Source: Desulfobacterales bacterium (GTDB lineage Bacteria; Desulfobacterota; Desulfobacteria; Desulfobacterales; JAFDCJ01). Taken from it: a DNA stretch of 11,055 nt. The notes below the pieces were generated by a model, which was given only the letters and a program-made list of their open reading frames with translations, did no database searches and was not told the DNA's origin. Below are positions 1 through 6,821 of this stretch, piece by piece (position 1 is the stretch's first letter; each line of letters begins with the position of its first letter). The translations under genes and the position numbers were made by a program. Where the stretch lies: assembly GCA_020345785.1 (NCBI GenBank), contig CP070771.1:3571186-3582240 (forward strand), written 5' to 3'.

Positions 1-156
1 GATCTGCACGACGTGTCGCCGACCCACCTTAAAGCAACAGTTTACGGCAATCGCGCGGAGCAATTGGAAAAACATATCAAAGCGGTGACCTACCACAATT
101 TGGCAATTATTCGAACAGCCGAGGGATTGTCTGCCACTGTTGTATTTGATGTTTAG
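1..156 (+). CDS. Archease (C-terminal part; start lies outside the window)
   Basis: Frame 1 is open from the first base to a TAG at 154-156 and gives 51 residues. The end reads KAVTYHNLAIIRTAEG... and finishes with VVFDV, which is the typical archease C-terminus (KAVTYH motif, then a beta strand ending in an Asp conserved in the family). Archease is a small cytosolic protein that speeds guanylylation of the RNA ligase RtcB, allowing multiple turnovers and broader NTP use. The next gene on the same strand is rtcB, the usual partner, which supports the call strongly. The two genes are separated here by 337 bases, whereas in many genomes they are adjacent or overlapping. The N-terminal two thirds cannot be seen, so completeness of the gene is unknown. 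Confidence 0.88.
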   Translation, partial: DLHDVSPTHLKATVYGNRAEQLEKHIKAVTYHNLAIIRTAEGLSATVVFDV

Positions 157-169
157 ACGGAAAGACAAG

Positions 170-211
170 GCGCAGAGAGCATAGGACATAGCGTAATGAG
201 GAAGACAGGGG
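170..211 (+). repeat. Imperfect 42-base direct repeat, copy A
   Basis: Starts GCGCAGAGAGCATAGGAC and runs through ATAGCGTAATGAGGAAGAC. It aligns without gaps to 246-287 with 35 of 42 positions identical by hand count. It lies wholly in the archease-rtcB spacer. It resembles dispersed intergenic repeats, not an operator, but copy number elsewhere in the genome cannot be seen. Confidence 0.7.
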
Positions 212-245
212 CTTTCGATTGCGGAATGCGAATTGAAGGGGCAGA

Positions 246-287
246 GCGCAGAGGGCACAGCGCATAGCGTAAGAAGGAAGACAGAGG
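246..287 (+). repeat. Imperfect 42-base direct repeat, copy B
   Basis: Second copy of the 170-211 element, starting GCGCAGAGGGCACAGCGC and continuing ATAGCGTAAGAAGGAAGAC. The seven differences from copy A are scattered substitutions, suggesting an old duplication or two independent members of a dispersed family. Confidence 0.7.
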
Positions 288-493
288 TCTGAGGACAGAG
301 GACAAAAGCAGGGTTGGTGGTTTCGGGTGTTAGGAAAAATAGTGTGTCGAATGCGGCGGCCGGAAGGAAGAGCCCATGGCAAAACGCAGAAGATAAAAGT
401 TATCGAGTATCCAGAAACCAGAATCGAGTAATCAGCAGCTAGTAACCAATAAGCAATAACCTGCAGCCGGCAGCCGGTAGAAGGAGCAACCGA

Positions 494-1945
494 ATGGTCA
501 GCATTAATGATTTTAAACATATCGATGAATTCGTTTACGAAGTTCCGATCTCGTATCGAAAAGACATGCGTGTTCCGGCGCGTTTTTACGCGGATGCTGT
601 CTTGCTGGAAGGGGTAAAAAATGACCTGAGTTTGGAACAATTGGTCAACACGGCCACGCTGCCCGGCGCCGTCAAATATGCCCTGGCCATGCCGGATATT
701 CACCAGGGCTACGGTTTTCCGATCGGTGGTGTTGTCGCCACTAAATTGCCCGACGGCGTGATATCACCGGGGGGCGTCGGCTATGATATCAATTGCGGTG
801 TGCGTTTGCTGGCAACCCATCTCGAGCATGAAGAGGCAAAGCCCTATCTGAATGATCTCGCCTCCGCTTTATACGCCAATTGTCCCAGCGGGGTCGGCCA
901 AGGCGGCAGCATCAAACTTAAATCCGGTGAGCTGGATCGATTAATGGAATCAGGTGCGGCCTGGGCTTTGAAACGCGGTCTGGCCGACGGATCGGACCTG
1001 GAGCGTACCGAGGAAAATGGATGCATCGCAGGGGCGGATGCCGCCATGGTGAGCCCACGCGCCAAAGAGCGCGGAAAGGGGCAGGTGGGGACCCTGGGGG
1101 CCGGCAACCACTTCATTGAGATTGATGTTATCGACACGGTTTTCGATGAATCCGTCGCCCAGCGCATCGGGCTGTTTCGGGGGCAGATTGCCGTTCAGAT
1201 TCATTGCGGATCTCGCGGACTCGGCCACCAAGTTTGCAGCGATTATGTCAAACGATTTCAGAAAGCCATCGGAAAATATGGTTTTACCCTGCCTGACCGG
1301 GAGCTGGTTTGTGCACCGTTGAGCAGTCCGGAGGGTCAGAATTATCTGGCGGCCATGAAAGCCGCGGCGAACTATGCCTTTGCCAACCGCCAGGTGCTGG
1401 CCCATCATATTCGACGCAGTTTCGAACAGGTTCTGGCCGGCAAAGTCAACAATCATAACATCTATCAAATTTACGACATCGCCCATAACATGGCCAAGAT
1501 CGAAACCCATGAAGTCGACGGCGGCAAGGCGAAAGTATGTGTTCATCGCAAGGGCGCCACCCGGGCATTTGGTCCCGGTTCAGCCGACTTGCCTTCTGCT
1601 TACCGCGATATCGGTCAGCCGGTCCTGGTGCCCGGTTCCATGGGCACTGCCAGCTGGGTGCTGGTTGGAACGGCTTCCTCGATGACCCGGACTTTCGGCT
1701 CCACCTGTCACGGTGCCGGCCGCACCATGAGCCGCAAAAAGGCAAAAAAAACCGTGCATGGCGCCGGTTTGCGCGACCAACTCGAGTCACAGGGGATTCA
1801 TGTACGGGCCGGCAGCATGTCCGGTTTGGCGGAAGAGGCGCCGGTTGCCTATAAGGACGTCAACCGGGTGGTTGACGTCGTACATGGGGCGGGCATTGCC
1901 AAAAAGGTGGCACGGTTGACACCGCTGGCAGTAATTAAGGGGTAA
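494..1945 (+). CDS. rtcB: RNA-splicing ligase RtcB
   Basis: This is a 483-residue cytosolic RNA ligase of full family length. It joins a 3'-phosphate or 2',3'-cyclic phosphate end to a 5'-OH end using GTP and manganese, and serves in tRNA and rRNA repair. All the expected active-site residues are present in order: D98 and C101 in GYDINCG, H206 in [11 protein letters not shown]237 in QIHCGSRG, H331 in DIAHNMA, and H406 in STCHGAGR, the histidine that carries GMP. Spacing closely matches the archaeal enzyme. The ATG at 494 is preceded by AAGGAG at 481-486 with a 7-base gap, and the protein begins directly with the family's N-terminal region. The upstream archease is its activator. In E. coli the gene is controlled by RtcR and sigma-54, but no -24/-12 site or rtcR gene is visible here. 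No frameshift or missing segment is seen. Confidence 0.97.
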   Translation: MVSINDFKHIDEFVYEVPISYRKDMRVPARFYADAVLLEGVKNDLSLEQLVNTATLPGAVKYALAMPDIHQGYGFPIGGVVATKLPDGVISPGGVGYDINCGVRLLATHLEHEEAKPYLNDLASALYANCPSGVGQGGSIKLKSGELDRLMESGAAWALKRGLADGSDLERTEENGCIAGADAAMVSPRAKERGKGQVGTLGAGNHFIEIDVIDTVFDESVAQRIGLFRGQIAVQIHCGSRGLGHQVCSDYVKRFQKAIGKYGFTLPDRELVCAPLSSPEGQNYLAAMKAAANYAFANRQVLAHHIRRSFEQVLAGKVNNHNIYQIYDIAHNMAKIETHEVDGGKAKVCVHRKGATRAFGPGSADLPSAYRDIGQPVLVPGSMGTASWVLVGTASSMTRTFGSTCHGAGRTMSRKKAKKTVHGAGLRDQLESQGIHVRAGSMSGLAEEAPVAYKDVNRVVDVVHGAGIAKKVARLTPLAVIKG

Positions 1946-1980
1946 ATTATCTAGCAGAGCTGATTGGTTTAGAAAAAATA

Positions 1981-2009
1981 TTATGCCAAGTAAAACGTAA
2001 TGGGATAAT
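1981..2009 (+). promoter_or_regulatory. Weak candidate sigma-70 promoter for the Usp gene
   Basis: TTATGC (1981-1986), a 17-base spacer and GATAAT (2004-2009) lie in an AT-rich stretch after rtcB. The -10 matches consensus in five of six positions but the -35 in only three, so this is tentative. The 11-base inverted repeat at 2045-2071 would fall in the 5' untranslated region of the transcript. Confidence 0.25.
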
Positions 2010-2044
2010 TAAATTTTCCAACTCACAAATATCAAAATACAAAC

Positions 2045-2071
2045 GAATCTATTCATTGTCTGAATAGATTC
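2045..2071. repeat. Perfect 11-base inverted repeat upstream of the Usp gene
   Basis: GAATCTATTCA (2045-2055) and TGAATAGATTC (2061-2071) are perfect reverse complements around a 5-base TTGTC loop. There is no T run on either side in either direction, so it does not read as an intrinsic terminator. It lies 32 bases before the Usp start codon and could be an operator dyad or an mRNA hairpin close to the ribosome binding site. Confidence 0.6.
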
Positions 2072-2103
2072 TGCCGCACCATGAAAAGAGGGGGGACTAC
2101 ATC

Positions 2104-3021
2104 ATGAGAGTACATTTTAAAAATATTTTGTGCGCGACTGATTTTTCGGATTTCTCCAATCAGACCGTCAATTACGGCGTAGCCCTGGCCAAGGAGTTTG
2201 ATGCCAGGCTGACCATCTGCCACGTGATTGATTTATCCTCGGTGGCCATTTACGGAGAATTCCAGCTGGATCCCGTCGGTCAACAGAATCGCATTATGGA
2301 AGATGCCACGGCGCAACTTAGAGAGTTGACGGGCGACCAGCCGGTTGCCTGGGAGCCTTTGATCACAGTCGGCAAACCAGCGGATGAGATTTCCCGGGCG
2401 GTTGAAGAAAAAGGCATTGATCTGGTAATTGCGGCCACCCGCGGCAGGTCAGGATTCAAGCGTTTGATCCTGGGTTCCGTCACCGAGCGCCTGATACGCA
2501 CCCTCACCTGCCCCCTTCTGGTGGTGCGCAGCCCGGAGCATGAGTTTGTCAATACCCCGGATAAAGAAATCAGACTCAAAAAAATCCTCGTGGGTTGCGA
2601 TTTCTCACCGGACTCCGACCAGGCATTTAAACACGGCGTAAGTCTGGCCCAGGAATTCGAGGCGGAATTACATTTGGTCCACGTGATTGAACCCCCTGCT
2701 CAACCGAATTTAATCAAAGAAGAGAATTTAGTGTCGGGAGAAATTCAGGAGGATTATCATAGCCTGCTCATCCAAAAACTCAAAGACATGGTTCCCGAGG
2801 AAGCCGCCAACTGGTGCATCCCCCAAACAAGCATCCTCGAAGGGCAAGCCTATGAAGAGCTGGTCAAATACGCCGACACCAGGGACATCGACATGATCGT
2901 GCTGGGCGTTCGCGGCCATGGACTGGTTAAAAGTTTGTTTCTGGGCTCCACCACGGACCGTGTCATTCGCAACTCACCCTGCCCGGTTTTGTCGGTTAGC
3001 TCGAAGGTGCAAAAGGTGTAG
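2104..3021 (+). CDS. Tandem-domain universal stress protein (UspA family)
   Basis: A 305-residue cytosolic protein made of two Usp domains, about residues 5-142 and 157-298. Each domain starts with the family's ILxxxDFS strand (D12 and D166) and ends with CPLLVV or CPVLSV. The nucleotide-binding G-x2-G-x9-G-S/T motif is intact in domain 2 (G268, G271, G281-S282). In domain 1 the first Gly is Ala (A111, G114, G124-S125), so ATP binding is best supported in the second domain. Proteins of this type bind ATP or act as stress modulators; the exact role is not predictable from sequence. The ATG at 2104 follows a purine-rich AGAGGGGGG sequence that could serve as a weak ribosome binding site. The aldolase gene follows after 95 bases on the same strand, which leaves cotranscription open. 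Confidence 0.93.
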   Translation: MRVHFKNILCATDFSDFSNQTVNYGVALAKEFDARLTICHVIDLSSVAIYGEFQLDPVGQQNRIMEDATAQLRELTGDQPVAWEPLITVGKPADEISRAVEEKGIDLVIAATRGRSGFKRLILGSVTERLIRTLTCPLLVVRSPEHEFVNTPDKEIRLKKILVGCDFSPDSDQAFKHGVSLAQEFEAELHLVHVIEPPAQPNLIKEENLVSGEIQEDYHSLLIQKLKDMVPEEAANWCIPQTSILEGQAYEELVKYADTRDIDMIVLGVRGHGLVKSLFLGSTTDRVIRNSPCPVLSVSSKVQKV

Positions 3022-3116
3022 CTGATATCCGTCTGAAGCGCCTGATTTGTAATGGTGTTATTTAGAATCTTTCGAATCCAAAATCGAATAAAATATAAAA
3101 TAAGGAGAAAATCTCA

Positions 3117-4169
3117 ATGAACTCAAAAATTACAGAACTATTAGGCAATGAGGCTGAAGATCTGCTGAACCATCAATGTAGGACAATTCCCAAGGAAGAT
3201 CTCCATCTGCCGGGTCCCGACTTTGTGGATCGGGTCATGGCCGCCTCCGATCGAAGTGTCCGTGTGCTTCGCAATTTGCAGTCCCTCTTTAATTTTGGCC
3301 GGATGGCCGGAACGGGCTACCTTTCCATATTGCCGGTCGATCAGGGTGTCGAGCATACCGCGGGCGCATCTTTTGCCCCGAATCCCATCTATTTTGACCC
3401 TGAAAACATCGTTAAGCTGGCCTTGGAAGCCGGCTGCAACGGGGTTGCGTCCACGCTGGGCATACTGGGGTCGGTTGCCAGAAAGTACGCTCACAAGATC
3501 CCGTTTATCCTGAAGGTCAACCACAACGAACTACTCACCTATCCGAACAAATATGATCAAATCCCTTTTGCGAGTATCGACCAGGCCTTTGATATGGGTG
3601 CCGTGGCGGTCGGCGCCACCATCTATTTCGGGTCTCAGGAAAGCAATCGGCAAATTCAGGAAATTTCCGAGGCCTTCTCTTATGCGCATCAGCTCGGCAT
3701 GGCAACCATCCTCTGGGCCTATCTTAGAAATTCCGCCTTCAAGACCCAGGAAGCCGACTATCACGCCGCTTCCGATCTGACCGGGCAGGCCAATTACCTT
3801 GCCGCCACCATAGAAGCGGATATCATCAAGCAAAAGCAGGCGGAAAACAACGGCGGTTTCAGGACATTGAAATTCGGTAAAACGCATGAAAAGATGTATT
3901 CGGAGCTGATATCGGATCATCCGATTGACCTGACGCGCTACCAGGTCGCCAACTGCTATATGGGGCGCATCGGCTTGATCAATTCCGGCGGCGGCTCCGG
4001 CAAAAATGATATGGCCCAAGCCGTGCGCACCGCCGTTATCAACAAACGGGCCGGAGGGATGGGACTGATTTCCGGCCGCAAAACGTTTCAAAAGCCTATG
4101 CAGGACGGCATCGAGATGTTTCACGCGATTCAGGATGTCTACCTGGACAGCGATGTAACCGTTGCCTGA
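3117..4169 (+). CDS. fbaB: Class I fructose-bisphosphate aldolase (FbaB/DhnA type)
   Basis: A 350-residue cytosolic enzyme of the same length as E. coli FbaB and similar to it from end to end. It cleaves fructose 1,6-bisphosphate to dihydroxyacetone phosphate and glyceraldehyde 3-phosphate, or runs the reverse reaction in gluconeogenesis, through a Schiff-base lysine. Visible signatures are LPVDQGVEH (72-80, with D75), KVNHNE (133-138), [13 protein letters not shown] (161-173), and ADIIKQK (234-240), where K238 is the likely Schiff-base residue. The phosphate-binding INSGGGSG (288-295) and the C-terminal [10 protein letters not shown] segment are also present. The ATG at 3117 has AAGGAG at 3102-3107 with a 9-base gap, and the start matches the E. 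coli protein. It follows the Usp gene and precedes a broken dapF-like gene; neither tells much about its function. No defects are seen. Confidence 0.96.
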   Translation: MNSKITELLGNEAEDLLNHQCRTIPKEDLHLPGPDFVDRVMAASDRSVRVLRNLQSLFNFGRMAGTGYLSILPVDQGVEHTAGASFAPNPIYFDPENIVKLALEAGCNGVASTLGILGSVARKYAHKIPFILKVNHNELLTYPNKYDQIPFASIDQAFDMGAVAVGATIYFGSQESNRQIQEISEAFSYAHQLGMATILWAYLRNSAFKTQEADYHAASDLTGQANYLAATIEADIIKQKQAENNGGFRTLKFGKTHEKMYSELISDHPIDLTRYQVANCYMGRIGLINSGGGSGKNDMAQAVRTAVINKRAGGMGLISGRKTFQKPMQDGIEMFHAIQDVYLDSDVTVA

Positions 4170-4194
4170 GCGGCGTGGACGATCCAGACTGAAA

Positions 4195-4443
4195 ATGAAA
4201 TACGCCAAATATCATGCCTTGGGCAACGATTACATTGTAGTCGACCCGGCAGAAATCCAGGACAAGCTTACTGAAGACATGATTCGCCTGATATGCCACC
4301 GAAACTACGGGATAGGGTCCGACGGTATTTTGCTCGGCCCTCTTGTCAGCAACGTCTGCAATTTCAGACTGCAGATATTTAATCCTGACGGCAGCGAAGC
4401 AGAGAAGAGCGGAAATGTTCAGGGAGGACTCCTGCCAAAATAA
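4195..4443 (+). pseudogene. 5' remnant of a diaminopimelate epimerase (dapF-like) gene
   Basis: The 82 encoded residues match the N-terminus of DapF: KYHALGNDYIVVDP, RNYGIGSDGILLGP and IFNPDGSEAEKSGN. DapF proteins are about 270-280 residues long, so roughly 70 percent is missing. Homology stops right after SGN, at about 4416; the frame then reads VQGGLLPK and a TAA. Neither other frame continues with the expected glycine-rich, aromatic segment, so this looks like a deletion or rearrangement junction, not a simple frameshift. Residue 72 is Ser where canonical DapF has the first catalytic Cys (E. coli C73, QCGNG); I recall EKSGNG in some DapF relatives, so the substitution may predate the decay. 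The ATG at 4195 gives the canonical MKYAKYHALG start; a TTG at 4162 is possible but adds unrelated residues and overlaps the aldolase. Function as an epimerase is excluded by the missing second domain. Confidence 0.8.
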
Positions 4444-4458
4444 GCCATAGATAAATCC

Positions 4459-4911
4459 ATGAAAAGACATATCGGCAAAATTAAACCGGCAGTGGACAAA
4501 CGCGTGTTGCTGTTCCTGGCCGGTTTTATGTGGATCGGGGTCGGAATAATGCTTCTGGTTTTATCTTATTCCTGGCTGAATGCTTTTCACGTCCAGGGCT
4601 CGTTTCTGTTCGGAGCAATAGGTGTTGCCGCTGCTTTAGTGATCCATCATTTTGGATTTTTGAAAATTGTAGATAAAAACCTGGGACGGATTTTGCCAAT
4701 GGAGGGAAAAAAGTGCGTTTTTTCTTTCTTAACATGGAAGAGTTATATCATGGTCGCCCTGATGATTGCACTGGGCGCATTGTTGCGGCATTCTCCGATA
4801 CCAAAACCGTATTTATCGATGCTGTATACAGGCATTGGCCTTGCACTTGTACTTTCGAGCGTTCGATACTTGAGAGTCCTTTTAAGTCAATTTAGGAAAA
4901 CTCATGATTGA
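4459..4911 (+). CDS. Conserved four-helix membrane protein of unknown function
   Basis: A 150-residue protein with four hydrophobic segments at about residues 17-39, 48-68, 94-110 and 117-136, joined by basic loops, so an inner-membrane location is likely. The N-terminus is basic (MKRHIGKIKPAVDKR), which favours a cytoplasmic N-terminus. Recognisable features are LAGFMWIGVG in helix 1, a HHFGFLKIVDKNLGRI loop after helix 2, and LLRHSPIPKPYLS between helices 3 and 4. I recall similar hypothetical proteins in Desulfobacterota and Geobacter-like genomes, but no function. The ATG has no convincing ribosome binding site; the nearest GGAGG is about 30 bases upstream, inside the dapF remnant. The gene is in the same frame as that remnant, separated by its TAA, so translation could depend on reinitiation. 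The whole hydrophobic pattern is intact, arguing for a real gene. Confidence 0.75.
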   Translation: MKRHIGKIKPAVDKRVLLFLAGFMWIGVGIMLLVLSYSWLNAFHVQGSFLFGAIGVAAALVIHHFGFLKIVDKNLGRILPMEGKKCVFSFLTWKSYIMVALMIALGALLRHSPIPKPYLSMLYTGIGLALVLSSVRYLRVLLSQFRKTHD

Positions 4912-5153
4912 TTACCTGAGACATTTGAAAGACCACTTGCAGCAAATCAGTGAGCGCCTTGATAGCAAAAGATAGCAAACTCTTAAAGATAGCCGGGCAT
5001 ACCATGCGGTTTTGATAAGTTCTAGCTTATTTCAAGCGTGGAGTTAAGCTGAGAAGTCTGCGCTCAAGCTGCACGAAAACTCAGCCCGTCATCACTGATG
5101 TAAGGTAAGGGGCATATCTTAAGTATTGCATACTAAATATTCGAACCCAAAAC
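4912..5153. other. Spacer between convergent genes 4459-4911 (+) and 5154-6314 (-)
   Basis: No gene is supported. It holds a tandem GATAGCAAAA/GATAGCAAAC pair (4961-4980), a GCTGAG...CTCAGC pairing across 26 bases (5048-5085) and an AGTATTGCATACT dyad near 5124-5136. The word GGGCATATCT near 5111 recurs at about 6637 on the other side of the FHA-EAL gene. Neither end shows a clear stem followed by a T run. Confidence 0.5.
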
Positions 5154-6314
5154 TTAACAATTAAGATGTGACCCCTCCATCATCGGAACGCCGAATTGGG
5201 AGATCGGTATGGGGGGGCCGTAGTAGTTTCCCTGAGCATAGTCGAATCCCAATTGGCGGCATGTTTCACCCTCTTCTTTGCACTCTATCCCCTCGGCAAT
5301 CGTTGTAGCCCCTAAGTCTTGGGACATATTCAAAAACGTGACGATCAATTGGTGCAATCGTTTAGGCGCTAAATGAATCCTGCGAATGAGAGAAATGTCG
5401 AACTTCAGGAAATCCGGCGGAAATTTTGCCAGTTCAATCAACCGGGTCTGCCCCACACCGAAATCATCATAAGCCAGACCGATATCCAGATTCTTCAACG
5501 CAGACAGCAAGCTTTTCATCCGGTCCAATTCAGTGATGGCCTTTTCATTAATCTCAAGAATAATAGTGGTCGATGAGGTAATTTCGCGAAGTTTTTTGAG
5601 AGACTGCGTCAGAATACCGATTTTTTTCAGCTCAATGGGATGCGTGTTGACAAATAAAACGGCAGATCCGGGCAATCGCTGGCCCTGATTGACACCTTCT
5701 TCTCGAAAAAGTGAGCTCAGCTCGGATTCCATATCCAGCAAGACAGCCAGATTGAAAAGGTCGACGGGGTTCGATGGCAAATCTACGCCATTGGAAAGAC
5801 GGCCTAGAATTTCATAGCCTTTAACGCATTGGTCGGAAAGCGCAAGTATCGGTTGAAAATGGGGCACCACTGCACGATCATGTATCAATTTTTTAAATTG
5901 GGCGGCATATGATTCCAACTGGACGGGCATCAGATCAGAAGTATCCAGGAATACGGTTTCATTATCATCATCTTTCAAAAGGCAGCTTTCGTCCAGGCTT
6001 TGAACGCAAAAGCCAACCGTGCCGATCTGGACGATATCGCCACTTGTCAGCGCCTCAGATTCCTTAATAAGATTGCCATTCAAATAGGTGCCGTTTTTGC
6101 TGCCAAAATCACGAATCCAGAGCATATCCCCGCTGACATTGAGCTGGGCATGCTGCCTGGACACCCCTTTGGATCTTAGCGTCAGATTACAGTCCTTATC
6201 CCGGCCGATAGTGAAAGGCACCCGATCGATTGGAAAAAACCACTTGTTTTTAGGATCGGAAGTGCTTTCGAGACACCAATGGGCTATTTGTTTTTTATTT
6301 TTTAGATCCATCAT
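5154..6314 (-). CDS. FHA-EAL protein, probable c-di-GMP phosphodiesterase
   Basis: A 386-residue protein with no signal peptide or membrane helix, so probably cytosolic. An FHA domain (about 25-108) shows the phosphothreonine-binding signatures GRDKDC (37-42), SRQH (52-55) and GSKNGT (71-76). An EAL domain follows (about 136-376). Its signature reads EILGR (168-172) in place of EALLR. The residues used for metal and c-di-GMP hydrolysis appear present: E168, N223, E254, D283-D284 in YDDFGVG, K304 in LKFD, E341 in AEGIE and Q361 in YAQGNYYG. It may therefore be catalytically active. The arrangement suggests that binding of a Thr-phosphorylated partner directs or controls c-di-GMP breakdown. Two adjacent ATG codons (6314 and 6311) are both possible starts; the ribosome binding site is weak. 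There is no GGDEF domain. A promoter is seen on the minus strand at 6361-6390. Confidence 0.92.
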   Translation of the reverse strand: MMDLKNKKQIAHWCLESTSDPKNKWFFPIDRVPFTIGRDKDCNLTLRSKGVSRQHAQLNVSGDMLWIRDFGSKNGTYLNGNLIKESEALTSGDIVQIGTVGFCVQSLDESCLLKDDDNETVFLDTSDLMPVQLESYAAQFKKLIHDRAVVPHFQPILALSDQCVKGYEILGRLSNGVDLPSNPVDLFNLAVLLDMESELSSLFREEGVNQGQRLPGSAVLFVNTHPIELKKIGILTQSLKKLREITSSTTIILEINEKAITELDRMKSLLSALKNLDIGLAYDDFGVGQTRLIELAKFPPDFLKFDISLIRRIHLAPKRLHQLIVTFLNMSQDLGATTIAEGIECKEEGETCRQLGFDYAQGNYYGPPIPISQFGVPMMEGSHLNC

Positions 6315-6360
6315 AGAACTTCAGCATCGTCTACCGATTCAATGCGCTGAACTTTAATGT

Positions 6361-6390
6361 ATTATACGTTAAAAAGCGCCGTAAGAGCAA
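6361..6390 (-). promoter_or_regulatory. Sigma-70-like promoter for the FHA-EAL gene
   Basis: On the minus strand, TTGCTC (6385-6390) is followed by an 18-base spacer and a perfect TATAAT (6361-6366). Transcription would start about 40 bases before the ATG at 6314, which fits a monocistronic transcript. Confidence 0.6.
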
Positions 6391-6687
6391 CCTGAATTCT
6401 TAAATGTCAACCAGGTGTTGGGCTGTGACGACCGGGTGAATATCGGCCGAATACCTTAATTTTGCACACAAATCTGATCTACAGCGTTCGAAACCAGGTC
6501 TTCAGGAATAACTTCGAATGATGGTTGGTTTTAAAAATTCAGGTATTCGTCATTTTTTAAAAGATTTTGCTCAGATTATAAAAAATACTATCTGATTTAA
6601 ATCCCAGCGGACCAGGTTTTCAATCTTAGAATAATAGGGCATATCTCAATTATTTAATATTTCGTACACAAACCCGTAGCTTCTTTC

Positions 6688-6716
6688 TTGCGACGGCGGT
6701 CCCTCTCTGGTATACT
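6688..6716 (+). promoter_or_regulatory. Sigma-70-like promoter for the LysE-type exporter
   Basis: TTGCGA (6688-6693), a 17-base spacer and TATACT (6711-6716) form a good match. The leader would be about 100 bases long, ending in the AAGGAG ribosome binding site at 6809-6814. I recognise no riboswitch in the leader. Confidence 0.55.
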
Positions 6717-6821
6717 CCCTGCCCTATATTCGAAGGAAGGTTCCGGATCTTCGGCCGGTTAAGCGCTGCACGCTGATCCCTGCCTCCACCCTATTTTTGT
6801 CGCCAGCTAAGGAGATGCGCC

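Larger units (their letters stand above)
157..493. other. Repeat-rich spacer between archease and rtcB
   Basis: No coding sequence is supported here. The first half is strongly purine-rich on the plus strand and holds two copies of a 42-base imperfect direct repeat (170-211 and 246-287), followed by a short GAGGACA tandem near 290-304. The second half (about 400-480) is built of short CAG/AACCAG/AATCAG/AGTAAC-like words and a GCAGCCGGCAGCCGG duplication. I see no hairpin followed by a T run, so nothing obvious stops readthrough from archease into rtcB. An AAGGAG ribosome binding site at 481-486 serves rtcB. No clear sigma-70 or sigma-54 promoter was found. Confidence 0.7.
6315..6821. other. 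507-base AT-rich divergent spacer
   Basis: No open frame in this stretch has coding character. It contains the minus-strand promoter at 6361-6390 and the plus-strand promoter at 6688-6716. Between them lies an AT-rich block with a TCAGAT (6571-6576)/ATCTGA (6590-6595) inverted pair around an A-rich loop. Two loosely related words, TAATTTTGCACACAAATC near 6459 and TAATATTTCGTACACAAAC near 6654, also occur. The block could be a regulatory region or decayed sequence; nothing recognised as an RNA gene or riboswitch is visible. Confidence 0.5.

Noticed and set aside
107..703. 198-codon open frame on the minus strand
   Set aside because: It overlaps the start of rtcB in antisense and otherwise crosses the low-complexity spacer; its translation has Leu/Cys/Arg-rich strings typical of such repeats and no domain.
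950..1546. 198-codon minus-strand frame opposite rtcB
   Set aside because: Antisense shadow of rtcB active-site regions; no family features.
3531..4208. 225-codon minus-strand frame opposite the aldolase gene
   Set aside because: It is the antisense shadow of the clearly conserved fbaB sequence, with no recognisable motif.
4904..4975. 23-codon frame overlapping the end of the membrane protein gene (ATGA overlap)
   Set aside because: The overlap looks like translational coupling, but the peptide is very short, has no hydrophobic or known motif, and could arise by chance.
6315..6821. Riboswitch or small RNA in the long spacer before the LysE-type gene
   Set aside because: I could not fit a known aptamer; only weak dyads and promoters are visible.
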